This document shows positions 36,631 to 46,802 of a stretch of 64,000 bases of DNA, one piece after another. This DNA comes from Comamonadaceae bacterium PBBC1 (lineage in GTDB: Bacteria; Pseudomonadota; Gammaproteobacteria; Burkholderiales; Burkholderiaceae_C). The DNA lies in the NCBI GenBank assembly GCA_002256145.1, contig NKIP01000001.1:1-64000 (forward strand), read 5' to 3'. A program made the position numbers and the translations under genes. Positions within the stretch are counted from its first letter, which is position 1, and each line of letters starts with the position of its first letter. The notes under the pieces were generated by a model that saw nothing but the letters and a program-made list of their open reading frames with translations, was not told where the DNA came from and did no database searches.

Positions 36631-36867
36631 ATGGGTCTTAATTGGAACGAAATCAAATCCAGGGCATTGCAATTCAGCAAAACCTGGGCCGACGCCTGCA
36701 ACGAAGACAGCGAAGCCAAGCCCTTTTGGATCGATTTCTTTGAAATCTTTGGCATCACCAACAAACGCGTTGCCACCTTTGAGCTGAACGTCAAAAAGCT
36801 CGGCGGCGCGCAAGGCTTTGTGGATCTGTTTTGGCCTCGATCTACAAGCTGTAGACTCCCACAATGA
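36631..36867 (+). pseudogene. N-terminal stump of an MmeI-like DNA methyltransferase
   Basis: From ATG 36631 about 68 codons read SLNWNEIKxRAL-type sequence (here GLNWNEIKSRALQFSKTWAD), AEAKPFWIDFFEIFGI, RVATFELNVKKLGG and GFVDLFWP, the conserved start of large class I DNA methyltransferases of the MmeI/type IIL group (usually over 900 aa). Just after DLFWP the sequence leaves the family and stops at 36867. So the rest of that gene was deleted, probably when the helicase operon at 36964 was inserted. Confidence 0.8.
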
Positions 36868-36963
36868 AATTTATCCGTCCGATTTAGGCTAGGAAAGTCC
36901 AGCTGCTTTAATCGCCACAGTTGGCGACGCCGACGGGGGTGTGGGCATACAAAAGGGATTCAC

Positions 36964-39900
36964 TTGAAATCAGGTATCAGAGACAACAGGACCAGGGGCA
37001 AAGTCGCAGAATTTCTTAAGGAGAAAGCCACCAGCGGCAGCCGCCTTTCGGTCGTTTCCGCCTACTTCACCATTTATGCCTACGAAGCCTTAAGCGATCA
37101 GCTCGACGGTATCGAGTCGCTCCAATTCTTATTTGGCGAACCCAAATTCATCCAAACGCTGGATCCTGAGAAGACCGACAAAAAGGCATTCAAGATCGAA
37201 GATGAGGGGTTGGAGCTTGCCAACCGGCTTCAGCAAAAAGAAATAGCCCGCCGCTGCGCCGAATGGATCACCAGCAAAGTCGAAATCCGCTCCATCCGCG
37301 AAGCCAACCTGTTGCATGGGAAGCTCTACCACGTTGACGATGGCAGACGAGAGCACGCCCTGATGGGCAGCTCCAACTTCACGCAACGGGGACTGGGACT
37401 GTCTACCGCACCAAACATTGAGCTGAACATGGTCGTTGACAGTGACCGAGACCGCACTGACCTGAAAGCATGGTTTGATGAGTTGTGGTCAGACACCGCC
37501 CTCGTTGAAGACGTCAAAGCCAAAGTGTTGGAGTATCTGGCCCAACTCTATGTAGACCATTCACCGGAGTTCATCTATTTCAAAACCCTGTTCCATGTCT
37601 TTGAAAAATTCCTTTCTGGGCAGGAAGAACAAGCGAAGTTCTTTGATAACACCGCGATCACGGACACTGAGATTTGGAAAGCCCTGTTTGAATTCCAAAA
37701 AGATGGTGTCAAAGGGGCTGTTCAAAAAATCAACACCCACAACGGCTGCATCCTTGCAGACAGCGTGGGTTTGGGTAAAACCTATTCGGCGCTGGCCGTC
37801 ATCAAATACTTTGAGTTGCGCAACCACCGTGTTCTGGTGCTCTGCCCCAAGAAGCTTCGCGAAAACTGGACGGTTTATCTCGGCAGCAACATGACCGAGC
37901 TCAACCCATTCGTGCGTGACAAATTCAGCTACATGGTCCTTTCCCATACCGATCTGTCCCGTGAGTCCGGCAAGGCTGGCGACGTTGACCTAGGGACTAT
38001 CAACTGGGGCAATTTCGATTTGGTGGTGATTGACGAATCGCACAACTTTCGCAACAACGTGAAGGGCAAACGCGACGAAGAAGGCAATGTCATTAAACAA
38101 AGCCGTTACGAGCGATTGATGCAAGACATCATCCAAACCGGTGTCAAGACCAAGGTGATGTTGCTTTCCGCCACACCAGTCAACAACGACTTGAAAGACC
38201 TGCGCAACCAGCTTTATTTGGTGTCTGAGGGGCGCGACCACGCACTGATGCCCACCACAGGCATTGCCAGCATCAAGCAAACGCTGGACACAGCCCAAAA
38301 GACCTTTACTGCATGGGCAAAGAAACCCGTGACTGGCACTGGCGACCGCGACCCTAAAGACCTGATGGACGGGTTGCCCGCGGGCTTCTTCACCTTGCTG
38401 GACGAACTAACAATTGCCCGCTCCCGCAAACACATTCAAAAATACTACCGTGCCTCCATGGCGCAGATTGGCAAATTCCCCAAGCGTGCGAAGCCGATTT
38501 CGATGTATTCAGAAATTGACAGCAAAGGCCGTTTCCCAACCTACGACAAACTGAACGAAGAGATTGAAAAATACCAGCTGGCCTTGTTCAAGCCAACAAC
38601 CTATGTGCTGCCCCAATACAAGAATCAGTACCAGGGCGAAACCAATGTGCGCAATTTCAGCCAGGAGAACCGCGAGAAGTTTTTGATTGGCATGATGAAG
38701 GTGAACTTCCTGAAGCGATTGGAAAGCTCAGTCAAATCATTCGCCATCACCATGGAGCGCACTGTCAGCAAGATTGAAGACTTGGAAGAGCGCCTACGTG
38801 CATACCAAAAGCTGCGTGACGGCAAAGCGCAGGACTTGCAAGCCAGCTTGTTCTTGATGGAGGCGGAAGAGGACGAAGAGTTGCGTGAAGCCTTTGAGGT
38901 TGGCACCCTCAAATATCGACTGGAACACATGCGTGTGGACGACTGGCTTGCCGCCCTAGCCACTGACAAACGCCAACTGTCCATGCTGGCTGAAAGCGCT
39001 GGTGGCGTTACACCTGAGCGGGATGCCAAGCTGGCAGAGCTCAAAGACATCATCAAAGCCAAAGTCACAAGCCCCAGCACCAACAACCGGGGTGAGCCCA
39101 ACCGCAAGATCATCGTGTTCTGCGCTTTTGCTGACACCGCAGCCTATTTGTATGAACAACTCGAGTCCTGGGCCAGCAAAACCCTGAACAGCCACATTGC
39201 GCTGGTGTCCGGCGGTTCCCGGCCCAATCGCTCTACTTTTGGTGCGCCTGAGTTCAACCAGATACTCACCAACTTTGCACCACGCGCCAAGCAGCGCGCC
39301 AAGATGTCCAGAATGCCGCAAGACGGTGAGATTGACATACTGATCGCCACCGATTGCATCTCTGAAGGCCAGAATTTGCAAGACTGTGACCTGCTGATCA
39401 ACTACGACATCCACTGGAATCCGGTGCGCATCATTCAGCGTTTTGGCCGTATCGACCGTATTGGTAGCCCGAACGACACCATTCAGCTCGTCAACTTCTG
39501 GCCCACCCCTGACCTGAACAAATACATCAACCTCAAAAACCGGGTGGAGGCGCGCATGGCGTTGGTAGATATTTCTGCCACCAATGAGGACAACGTGTTG
39601 ACCAATGCTGAACTGGAGGATCTGATCCACCAAGACCTGAAGTACCGCGACAAACAGCTTATGCGCTTAAAAGACGAAGTGCTAGACCTTGAGGACTTCA
39701 ATGAATCCGTGGCGCTCAATGAGTTCAGTCTGGACGATTTCCGCATGGACCTGAGCAACTACGTGGCAGCCAACCGCACCAAACTGCAAGACGCGCCCTT
39801 GGGTCTGTATGGCGTGGTTCCGGCCAGCACCGAGCACGCCAGTGTTAAGCCGGGCGTCATTTACTGCCTGCGCCAGCAACACAAGGTTGCAGCGGGCACC

Positions 39901-40275
39901 GATGCCAGCACACAAGCAGTTAACCCGCTCAGCCCCTACTTTTTGGTCTACATCCATGCCGACGGCACCGTGCGCTACAACTTTGCCGCGCCGAAGCAGG
40001 TGCTGGATATTTTCCGCGCCCTTTGCCAGGGCAAGACAGAACCCTATGCCGACCTTTGCCAATTGTTTGACGAACAAACACACCACGGGCAAGACATGAG
40101 CGCGTATTCCGCACTGCTTGACAAAACCGTTACAGCCATCGTGGCACAGTTCAGCCGTAAAAATGCCGCCAACCTGTTCACGAGCCGTGGCGGGAAACTC
40201 ATGGATGCGACCAAGGCGGTAAAAGCCAATAACGACTTCGAGCTCATCACCTGGCTGGTGATCAAAAACCCATGA
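36964..40275 (+). CDS. PLD-SNF2-like helicase of a Hma-type defence locus
   Basis: This 1103-aa protein joins an N-terminal phospholipase-D-like nuclease domain (H118-x-K120 in LLHGKLYH, N138 in GSSNFTQ) to an SF2/SNF2 helicase: Walker A DSVGLGKT (266-273), Walker B VIDESHNF near 355, motif III LSATPVNN, and helicase C with ATDCISEGQNLQ and IIQRFGRIDRIGS. Only one H-x-K half-site is seen, so an active PLD would need a dimer. Start is TTG 36964 with AAGGGA upstream. Its stop overlaps the methyltransferase start by 4 bases. This is the H of a helicase-methylase-ATPase set. Confidence 0.85.
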   Translation: MKSGIRDNRTRGKVAEFLKEKATSGSRLSVVSAYFTIYAYEALSDQLDGIESLQFLFGEPKFIQTLDPEKTDKKAFKIEDEGLELANRLQQKEIARRCAEWITSKVEIRSIREANLLHGKLYHVDDGRREHALMGSSNFTQRGLGLSTAPNIELNMVVDSDRDRTDLKAWFDELWSDTALVEDVKAKVLEYLAQLYVDHSPEFIYFKTLFHVFEKFLSGQEEQAKFFDNTAITDTEIWKALFEFQKDGVKGAVQKINTHNGCILADSVGLGKTYSALAVIKYFELRNHRVLVLCPKKLRENWTVYLGSNMTELNPFVRDKFSYMVLSHTDLSRESGKAGDVDLGTINWGNFDLVVIDESHNFRNNVKGKRDEEGNVIKQSRYERLMQDIIQTGVKTKVMLLSATPVNNDLKDLRNQLYLVSEGRDHALMPTTGIASIKQTLDTAQKTFTAWAKKPVTGTGDRDPKDLMDGLPAGFFTLLDELTIARSRKHIQKYYRASMAQIGKFPKRAKPISMYSEIDSKGRFPTYDKLNEEIEKYQLALFKPTTYVLPQYKNQYQGETNVRNFSQENREKFLIGMMKVNFLKRLESSVKSFAITMERTVSKIEDLEERLRAYQKLRDGKAQDLQASLFLMEAEEDEELREAFEVGTLKYRLEHMRVDDWLAALATDKRQLSMLAESAGGVTPERDAKLAELKDIIKAKVTSPSTNNRGEPNRKIIVFCAFADTAAYLYEQLESWASKTLNSHIALVSGGSRPNRSTFGAPEFNQILTNFAPRAKQRAKMSRMPQDGEIDILIATDCISEGQNLQDCDLLINYDIHWNPVRIIQRFGRIDRIGSPNDTIQLVNFWPTPDLNKYINLKNRVEARMALVDISATNEDNVLTNAELEDLIHQDLKYRDKQLMRLKDEVLDLEDFNESVALNEFSLDDFRMDLSNYVAANRTKLQDAPLGLYGVVPASTEHASVKPGVIYCLRQQHKVAAGTDASTQAVNPLSPYFLVYIHADGTVRYNFAAPKQVLDIFRALCQGKTEPYADLCQLFDEQTHHGQDMSAYSALLDKTVTAIVAQFSRKNAANLFTSRGGKLMDATKAVKANNDFELITWLVIKNP

Positions 40276-43200
40276 CAGTCCTGCAAACCAAGTTCTCCAT
40301 CCGCGACGCGATTACCCAGTTCTCGACCCAGCCACTGCGGTCAGCATCGCTAGGCCTGTTCGCTTCTCTTGGCTATCAGTCAGACAGGACGATTGCAATT
40401 AGCTCTGTGACAGATTTTTGCAACCAGTTTGACCCCAGCGGATTGCTCGACCATCCCCGTGCGCAAAAGTCAAATTGGCAATCCATCGAACTGCTGTTCC
40501 AGCTCACCGACGAAGAACTATCACGCAACGCCACCCTATTCAGAGATACTGCCGTCAGGGCATCTCTGCTCCAGTCCTATGTATTTTTTGCGGTAGAGCT
40601 CCAGCCGGGCGACTATGCGCGGGGCAAGCTGGCCGCCATCACCCGCCAGATCAACCGCATTTTTCCTATGCCCGTCATGGTGCTGTTCAAGGTCAGTGGC
40701 AGTCTGTCCATTGCAGTCATCAACCGCAGGCAGAACAAGCGCGATGAAAGCAAAGACGTTTTGGGCAAGGTCACGCTGATCCAAAATATCTCCACCATCA
40801 AACCGCATCCCGGCCACCTGGACATTCTGGCGTCCTTCTCCACCGACGAGCTGGTCGCCCGTAAGAAGCCGATTGGCAATTTCGACCAGCTTCACGCTGC
40901 TTGGGAAGACGTATTCAACGTTGAACTGCTCAACAAACGGTTTTACGAAGAACTGTCCAACTGGTATTTTTGGGCGCGCAAGCAAGTCAGCTTTCCGGCG
41001 GATTTGGAGCCGGACGAAGACACCCGCAATGCCACCAGCGTCATCCGCCTGTTGACTCGACTGATCTTTTGCTGGTTCCTGAAAGAAAAAGACCTTATCC
41101 CTGACCATCTGTTTGACCAAGATGCCATTGCCAGTGTCTTGAACTCAGTGGGTGATGAAGAAAGCACCTACTACCACGCCATTCTGCAAAACCTGTTTTT
41201 CGCCACGCTCAACCAGCCGATGAATGCCGAGGGTGAACCGGTTAGGCAGTTTGCGGCGGATGGTGACTTTCAACAAAACCGCAACCAGCATGGCGTGAAG
41301 ACGCTGTATCGCTACCAAAAGGCGTTTCGTGCTCCAGAAGACGCCCTCAGTTTGTTTGAGGACATTCCATTTCTGAACGGCGGACTGTTCGCCTGCCTTG
41401 ACACCGAAGACGACACCGGCAAGGTGCAATATGCCGACGGCTTCTCGCGCAATGCCAAGAAACAGCCCACCGTCCCCAACCGCCTGTTTTTTGCTGCGCC
41501 TCACGTTGTTGACCTGAGCGAAGACTTTGGCGATGCCAAGAAGAAAAAGGCCAACGTGCGCGGCCTGCTGCACATCCTGCACGGCTACAAGTTCACTATT
41601 GCCGAGAGCACGCCGGTAGAGCAAGAAATTGCCCTCGACCCAGAGCTATTGGGCAATGTGTTTGAAAATCTGCTGGCCAGCTACAACCCTGAAACCGGCA
41701 CCAATGCCCGCCGCCAGACCGGATCGTTTTACACCCCGCGCCCCATCGTGGATTACATGGTGGACGAATCCCTCAAGGCCTACCTTGCCGATGCCTTGGT
41801 CAAAGCCTTGCCCGCTACCACCATGGCAGATGCTAAAGCCGGGCTGGAAATGCTGTTTGCCTATACCGAGAAAGAGCACGCTTTTTCTGAGGCAGAAATT
41901 GACGCGCTCATTACCGCCATCAACGTCTGCAACATCCTCGACCCCGCTTGTGGGTCGGGTGCCTACCCCATGGGTATCTTGCACAAGCTGGTATTCATTT
42001 TGGGCAAACTGGACCCGCAAAATGAAAAGTGGCGGCAGCGCCAGGTGGCCAAGGCCGAAGAAATTGAAGATGTGGAAGCTCGCGCCTCGTCGGTGCAAGC
42101 CATCAACAACGACTTTGCCAACAACGCGCTGGACTATGGCCGCAAGCTGTACCTGATTGAGAACTGCATCTACGGCGCTGACATACAGCCCATCGCCATC
42201 CAGATTGCGAAGCTACGCTTCTTTATCTCTTTGATCTGCGACCAGCGCACCCACAACGATAAGGCGCGCAATCTGGGCGTGCGACCGCTGCCCAATCTGG
42301 AAACCAAGTTTGTTGCCGCCAATACGCTGCTGGGTCTGAACCTGCCCAAAAACCGCAGCCTATTTGAAAATGAAACGGCCATCCGCCTTGAAAAAGAGCT
42401 GGAAAAAGTGCGCCACCGCTACTTTTCAGCCCAGACCCGCAAAGCCAAGCTGGCGCTGCAAAAGAGAGACCGGGAACTCACTAAGAAGATCATCGACGAG
42501 CTCAAACACGATTCCTTTGGCAATGAGGACGTGTACCGCCGCATTGCCTGGAACCCCTACGACCACCAAAGCGTGGCGGACTTTTTTGATCCCGGCAAGA
42601 TGTTTGGCCCCGCGTTGGACGATGGCTTTGATGTCGTCATTGGCAACCCGCCCTATGTGCAAATTCAAAAATTCACAGCGGCACATAAAGCCGCGTGGGT
42701 CGAGCAAAAGTTCAAAACCTATGCCGCTATGGCTGATATTTACTGCCTGTTCTATGAGCGTGGGGGCCGACTCTTGAAGGAAGGTGGCCATCTGAGCTAC
42801 ATCACGTCCAACAAATGGATGCGCGCTGGATATGGAGAGAAGTTGCGCGGCTTTTTCTGCACAGATGTTGCAGTAGAAGAAGTCATTGATTTCGGTGGCG
42901 TGCCAGTCTTCAACGCAGCCATGGTAGATACAGCCATCGTCCGACTAGTCAAATCAGCTCCCAAAGCTAGTTTTCGATCCAGCGTGCTGACGCGCAGCTT
43001 CTCCATTGAGGACTCGCTACCAAACTACGTGCGTGACAATGCAGTACCGTTTACGCGACCTGCCGATGGCGCAGCGTCCTGGGTCATCATGTCGCCTGAG
43101 CGATTTCGCATCAAGGTCGAAGTGGAGAAACAAGGTGTTCCGCTTGAGAAGTGGCAAATTCAAATTAATTACGGCATCAAAACTGGCTACAACGATGCCT

Positions 43201-44177
43201 TCTACATCAGCACGGCGCAGCGCGATGCGTTCATACGCGAAGACCCAAGTTGCGCTGAATTGATCGTACCCTTGCTGCGGGGAAGAGACATTGAACGCTA
43301 CGGTACTGAGTGGCCACTTTTGGATGACGAGAAATGGATGCTCTTCATCCCTTGGCATTTCCCACTTCATCAAGCAGGTACGGAAACAGGGGCCAGCAAC
43401 AAAGCTGAAGCATTGTTTGCTGAAAGATACCCTGTAATTTACAGGCATTTGACAACTCACAAGGAAAAACTGTCTGCAAGAAATCAAGCAGAAACAGGTA
43501 TCCGGTATGAGTGGTATGCCTTGCAGCGTTGGGCATCGGACTACTACCAAAATTTCAAAAAACCAAAAATTGTTTATCCGAACATGACGAAGTACCTGCC
43601 GTTCTATTTGGACACGACAGAGCACTTTTTCGGCAACCAAAAATGCTTCATCATTTCTTCCGATTCTGAGAGCCTTGGGTGGCTCACATCCGTATTCAAC
43701 TCAAGTCTTTTCCGCTGCTGCTTTATCGACAATTTCCCTAACCTTGGTGAGGATCGCAGAGAGTTGAGCAAAATTTTCTTTGACAAGATCCCCATCAAGA
43801 AATCCACTGCGCAGCATGCATCCTTGTTCGAAGCGTTAGTTCCTATGGTGCAAGCCGCAAAGGCTGAAGCACAGAAGTCAGAAAGCTCCGAGCTGAATAG
43901 CGTCGCAGTGTTTCTGGGGGAAGTGATTGATGCCTGCGTAATGGAAGTCTATTTTGCGGACCACATGGCAGAGCGCCGACTTGACATCATGGCGCACGTC
44001 ACGCCATTGCTGAAAGACTTAGATGGCGCTGCGCCGCCAGAAAAACAGGTAGCGATAGCACAGCAGTTTTACGCCCAGGCCAACGACAGCAAGCACCCCA
44101 TTCGCAACATCCTCATTCGCATCCCCGTGGACAGCCCGGATTTGTTGGCCGTGATTCAACGCGAAGGCGCGGTATGA
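40272..44177 (+). CDS. Large class I DNA methyltransferase (Eco57I/PglX-like)
   Basis: This 1301-aa protein has a large N-terminal region of about 500 residues, AdoMet motif I ILDPACGSGAYP near 556, and the N6-adenine motif NPPYVQ near 791, then a C-terminal recognition-like domain (WQIQINYGIKTGYNDAFY, GRDIERYG). No PD-(D/E)XK motif stands out in the N-terminal part, so restriction may be left to the partner proteins. It overlaps both neighbours by 4 bases (helicase and ATPase), so the three are translationally coupled. It probably marks host DNA. Confidence 0.88.
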   Translation: MTVLQTKFSIRDAITQFSTQPLRSASLGLFASLGYQSDRTIAISSVTDFCNQFDPSGLLDHPRAQKSNWQSIELLFQLTDEELSRNATLFRDTAVRASLLQSYVFFAVELQPGDYARGKLAAITRQINRIFPMPVMVLFKVSGSLSIAVINRRQNKRDESKDVLGKVTLIQNISTIKPHPGHLDILASFSTDELVARKKPIGNFDQLHAAWEDVFNVELLNKRFYEELSNWYFWARKQVSFPADLEPDEDTRNATSVIRLLTRLIFCWFLKEKDLIPDHLFDQDAIASVLNSVGDEESTYYHAILQNLFFATLNQPMNAEGEPVRQFAADGDFQQNRNQHGVKTLYRYQKAFRAPEDALSLFEDIPFLNGGLFACLDTEDDTGKVQYADGFSRNAKKQPTVPNRLFFAAPHVVDLSEDFGDAKKKKANVRGLLHILHGYKFTIAESTPVEQEIALDPELLGNVFENLLASYNPETGTNARRQTGSFYTPRPIVDYMVDESLKAYLADALVKALPATTMADAKAGLEMLFAYTEKEHAFSEAEIDALITAINVCNILDPACGSGAYPMGILHKLVFILGKLDPQNEKWRQRQVAKAEEIEDVEARASSVQAINNDFANNALDYGRKLYLIENCIYGADIQPIAIQIAKLRFFISLICDQRTHNDKARNLGVRPLPNLETKFVAANTLLGLNLPKNRSLFENETAIRLEKELEKVRHRYFSAQTRKAKLALQKRDRELTKKIIDELKHDSFGNEDVYRRIAWNPYDHQSVADFFDPGKMFGPALDDGFDVVIGNPPYVQIQKFTAAHKAAWVEQKFKTYAAMADIYCLFYERGGRLLKEGGHLSYITSNKWMRAGYGEKLRGFFCTDVAVEEVIDFGGVPVFNAAMVDTAIVRLVKSAPKASFRSSVLTRSFSIEDSLPNYVRDNAVPFTRPADGAASWVIMSPERFRIKVEVEKQGVPLEKWQIQINYGIKTGYNDAFYISTAQRDAFIREDPSCAELIVPLLRGRDIERYGTEWPLLDDEKWMLFIPWHFPLHQAGTETGASNKAEALFAERYPVIYRHLTTHKEKLSARNQAETGIRYEWYALQRWASDYYQNFKKPKIVYPNMTKYLPFYLDTTEHFFGNQKCFIISSDSESLGWLTSVFNSSLFRCCFIDNFPNLGEDRRELSKIFFDKIPIKKSTAQHASLFEALVPMVQAAKAEAQKSESSELNSVAVFLGEVIDACVMEVYFADHMAERRLDIMAHVTPLLKDLDGAAPPEKQVAIAQQFYAQANDSKHPIRNILIRIPVDSPDLLAVIQREGAV

Positions 44178-45844
44178 GTACGCAACGCCTTGAGCGCATT
44201 GAGGTGCGCGCCTTCAAAGCGTTCAAACATCTCAATTTCGAACTGCATGGCCGCCACCTGCTGGCTTTTGGCGGCAATGGGGCCGGTAAGTCGTCGCTGT
44301 ACTGGACGCTGTACACGTTCCTGCAAAGTGCCGCGAAGGACACGCTCAACGTTGCCAAATATTTTGACGATGCAGGAACACAAAACCTGCTGAATGTGCA
44401 TGCCACACCGGCTGAACGAGCAGACGCCGCCGTAGTCGTATCGATCAAGGACGAGGCCCACACGTCGGCGGCTGTGTACTCGCTGTCCAAAGAACTGCAC
44501 GACACCAAGGCGAGCCCGGATGTGTTGAAAGCCAGCCTGGCCAGTGACTTCATTACCTACCGGGTACTGTCCAGCTTCTACCAGTTTCGCAACTCACAAG
44601 CCATTGATCTGTGGCCCGTTTTTGAACAAGAGATTTTGCCGTTTGCGCAAGGCACGTCCACCAAGGATGTGGCAGCACTTTGGAACCAACTCAAATCGCT
44701 AGACCCGTTCGTTCAGTCCAAATCGAAGGGGGAAACCAATTGGTATCGAAAGCAGCGCTACGACCGATTTGACAGAGACGTCAGCCGCTTCAATACCGCA
44801 TTGGACGAAGTGCTGGCAAGCATTTCGGCGCAAGCCCAGCTTTTCTATAACGAGCATTTTGCTGAGCCAGGCACGACGGTAGTACTCAAGGTTGGCGCGA
44901 CAGCCAAGGCATCCAAATATGACCGGTATGCGCACAAATTTACCGTGCCGAGCATTGGTTTTGAGATTGAACTCAACGGCAATGTGGTGCGCAAGCCGCA
45001 GTCATTTTTGAATGAAGCCAAGCTGACCCAACTGGCTCTGTCTGTCCGATTTGGCGCAACGCTAGCACACCTGCATGATTCGCCCATGAAGCTGCTGGTG
45101 CTGGACGATTTGTTGATCAGCCTGGACATGAACAATCGCATGAAGGTGGTGGACATCATCTTGAGCGAAACGTTTGCCGAGCACCAGAAAATCATCCTGA
45201 CACACGACCTGGGGTTCTTTAATGAGTTCAGGCGGCGCATTGGCCCGAACCATACGGAATGGTCGTTTCAACACTTCAATACAGTTCAGGGCTCCGGCAT
45301 CATGCTGAAGGAAGCAAAGACTGAGGTTCAAAAGGCTGAGGATTACCTCAACGGCCACAACTTGGACGAAGCCGCCATTTGTCTCCGACGGGCGGCTGAC
45401 GATTCAGCGAAGCGCTTGCGAGAGTGGTTGAGAGAAGAAAAATTGCCGCCAGGAAAATTTCTAACACTTACCGAAAATCTACGTGAAGCCAAAAACAGGT
45501 TACTGCAAGGCATCCCAAAACGGTTTTACCGAGAAGTTTTGGAGGGCACCCCCATCGCCTTGGTGGAGAAGCTGGTGCCTGGTGATGTCGCCGACTTGGA
45601 CGGGCAAGCAACCCTGACGGCAGCCGACCGAGGCAAGATCAAAAGTAAACGCGGTGCCTTGCGCAAATTGCTGACCAATACCCACTGGACAGCCATGGAA
45701 AACGTCCGGCTGATCGACAAGGTGCTTGAAACTACCGAGCGTGTTCTGAACCCCGGTGCGCATGGTGGTGAGTCGCCACTCTATGAGGGCGAGGTGACAA
45801 TTGCGCTTGAACTCGTGAAGAGGCTCGAAAGCATTGCACCCTAG
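44174..45844 (+). CDS. RecF/SMC-like ATPase of the Hma-type locus
   Basis: This 556-aa protein has Walker A FGGNGAGKSS (32-41), an AFKAFKHLNFELHGRHLLAF start common to RecF/OLD-like ATPases, the ABC-signature-like LNEAKLTQLALSVRF, and Walker B KLLVLDDLLISLD near 310. It ends in a helical region (EVQKAEDYLNGHNLDEAAICLRRAADD-like) that may bind a partner. It completes the helicase-methylase-ATPase trio. The ATP-dependent step may control the nuclease or helicase. Confidence 0.85.
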   Translation: MSTQRLERIEVRAFKAFKHLNFELHGRHLLAFGGNGAGKSSLYWTLYTFLQSAAKDTLNVAKYFDDAGTQNLLNVHATPAERADAAVVVSIKDEAHTSAAVYSLSKELHDTKASPDVLKASLASDFITYRVLSSFYQFRNSQAIDLWPVFEQEILPFAQGTSTKDVAALWNQLKSLDPFVQSKSKGETNWYRKQRYDRFDRDVSRFNTALDEVLASISAQAQLFYNEHFAEPGTTVVLKVGATAKASKYDRYAHKFTVPSIGFEIELNGNVVRKPQSFLNEAKLTQLALSVRFGATLAHLHDSPMKLLVLDDLLISLDMNNRMKVVDIILSETFAEHQKIILTHDLGFFNEFRRRIGPNHTEWSFQHFNTVQGSGIMLKEAKTEVQKAEDYLNGHNLDEAAICLRRAADDSAKRLREWLREEKLPPGKFLTLTENLREAKNRLLQGIPKRFYREVLEGTPIALVEKLVPGDVADLDGQATLTAADRGKIKSKRGALRKLLTNTHWTAMENVRLIDKVLETTERVLNPGAHGGESPLYEGEVTIALELVKRLESIAP

Positions 45845-45881
45845 TGCATTCTTAGACGCAATCCAGTGACTTAGGTGATCT

Positions 45882-46793
45882 ATGCCAATCTTCAAAATCT
45901 CCGGCACAAAACTCAAGAAGCTAAATAGCCTTCCTCTGGACAAAGAAAAGAACCTGCAGGCGCTGGTCGAGGCCAATTTGATCGAGGTGCTGGACCTTCT
46001 TTTCTTGGCCACCGAGTACACCACTACGTTCGGCGGCCGCATTGACACGTTGGCGGTAGACACCAACGGTTCGCCGGTCATCATTGAGTACAAACGCAAC
46101 AAGAATGACAACGTCATCAACCAGTCATTGTCGTATTTGAAGTGGCTGAAATCACAGAAACCTGGCTTTTTCGAAAAGCTGATGATCGACAAACTTGGCA
46201 AAGACAAGGCCGACAAGATCAAGCTCGACTGGCACAACCCCCGTGTCATTTGCGTGGCAGAAAACTACAGCAAATTTGACATTGACACGGCCGAGGTAGT
46301 ACCGCTGCGCATTGAACTGATGAAGTACCGCTATTACGAAGATGGAATTTTTGCGTTAGAGCCGGTGAACGTACCAGAAATGGCAGCTACTCATGCACCG
46401 ATGGCAGCGCCAACAGGTGACACCAAATCTTCGCAAGATAGCGACACAAGTAACTCGCTGGACAACCTGCTGGTTAAGGCGTCGACAGACATCAAGGAAA
46501 TGTTTGCCGAGCTGCGCGAGCGCATAGTGGCCATAGACGATTCAGTCACAGAAAACCCAACGGGCTCCTATGTGGGTTACCGTATGGGCAACAATTTCGC
46601 CGAGATTCACATCGGTAAGAACCAGTTAAAAATTCACTTGCGTCCAATTGAATTTGTAGACCCGAGAGGTTTAGTCGAAAAAATTCCGGACGGCTACAAC
46701 TGGACCATGGACCGGCGCGTGTACCTCAAGTCGCCCAGCGAATTGGAATATGTGGTGGGACTGATTGAGCAGTCATACAAGAACGTGATTTAG
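45882..46793 (+). CDS. PD-(D/E)XK-like plus DUF5655 protein
   Basis: This 303-aa protein has an N-terminal PD-(D/E)XK-like nuclease core: E30, D55 in GGRIDTLAV, and E69-x-K71 in VIIEYKRNK, followed by a helix with Q81. A low-complexity linker (about 172-190, Ala/Ser/Asp/Thr-rich) leads to a C-terminal DUF5655 domain (EMFAELRERIVAIDDSV, then NFAEIHIGKNQLKIHL). It lies 37 bases after the ATPase gene and is followed by the kinase gene after 9 bases. It probably supplies a nuclease or DNA-binding function to the locus. Confidence 0.8.
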   Translation: MPIFKISGTKLKKLNSLPLDKEKNLQALVEANLIEVLDLLFLATEYTTTFGGRIDTLAVDTNGSPVIIEYKRNKNDNVINQSLSYLKWLKSQKPGFFEKLMIDKLGKDKADKIKLDWHNPRVICVAENYSKFDIDTAEVVPLRIELMKYRYYEDGIFALEPVNVPEMAATHAPMAAPTGDTKSSQDSDTSNSLDNLLVKASTDIKEMFAELRERIVAIDDSVTENPTGSYVGYRMGNNFAEIHIGKNQLKIHLRPIEFVDPRGLVEKIPDGYNWTMDRRVYLKSPSELEYVVGLIEQSYKNVI

Positions 46794-46802
46794 GTTGTTG
46801 CC

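Noticed and set aside
36880..36960. AGGAAAGTCC in front of the helicase operon resembling the RNase P RNA P4 region
   Set aside because: Only about ten bases match; the rest of the RNase P consensus and length are missing.
36964..40275. Assignment of the PLD-helicase locus to DISARM
   Set aside because: DISARM has separate DrmA/DrmB/DrmC proteins with a DUF1998 protein; here PLD and helicase are fused and no DrmB is found.
40272..44177. Reading the large methyltransferase as BREX PglX
   Set aside because: No BREX core genes (PglZ, BrxC-like ATPase, BrxA/B) are present; the partners match a helicase-methylase-ATPase set instead.
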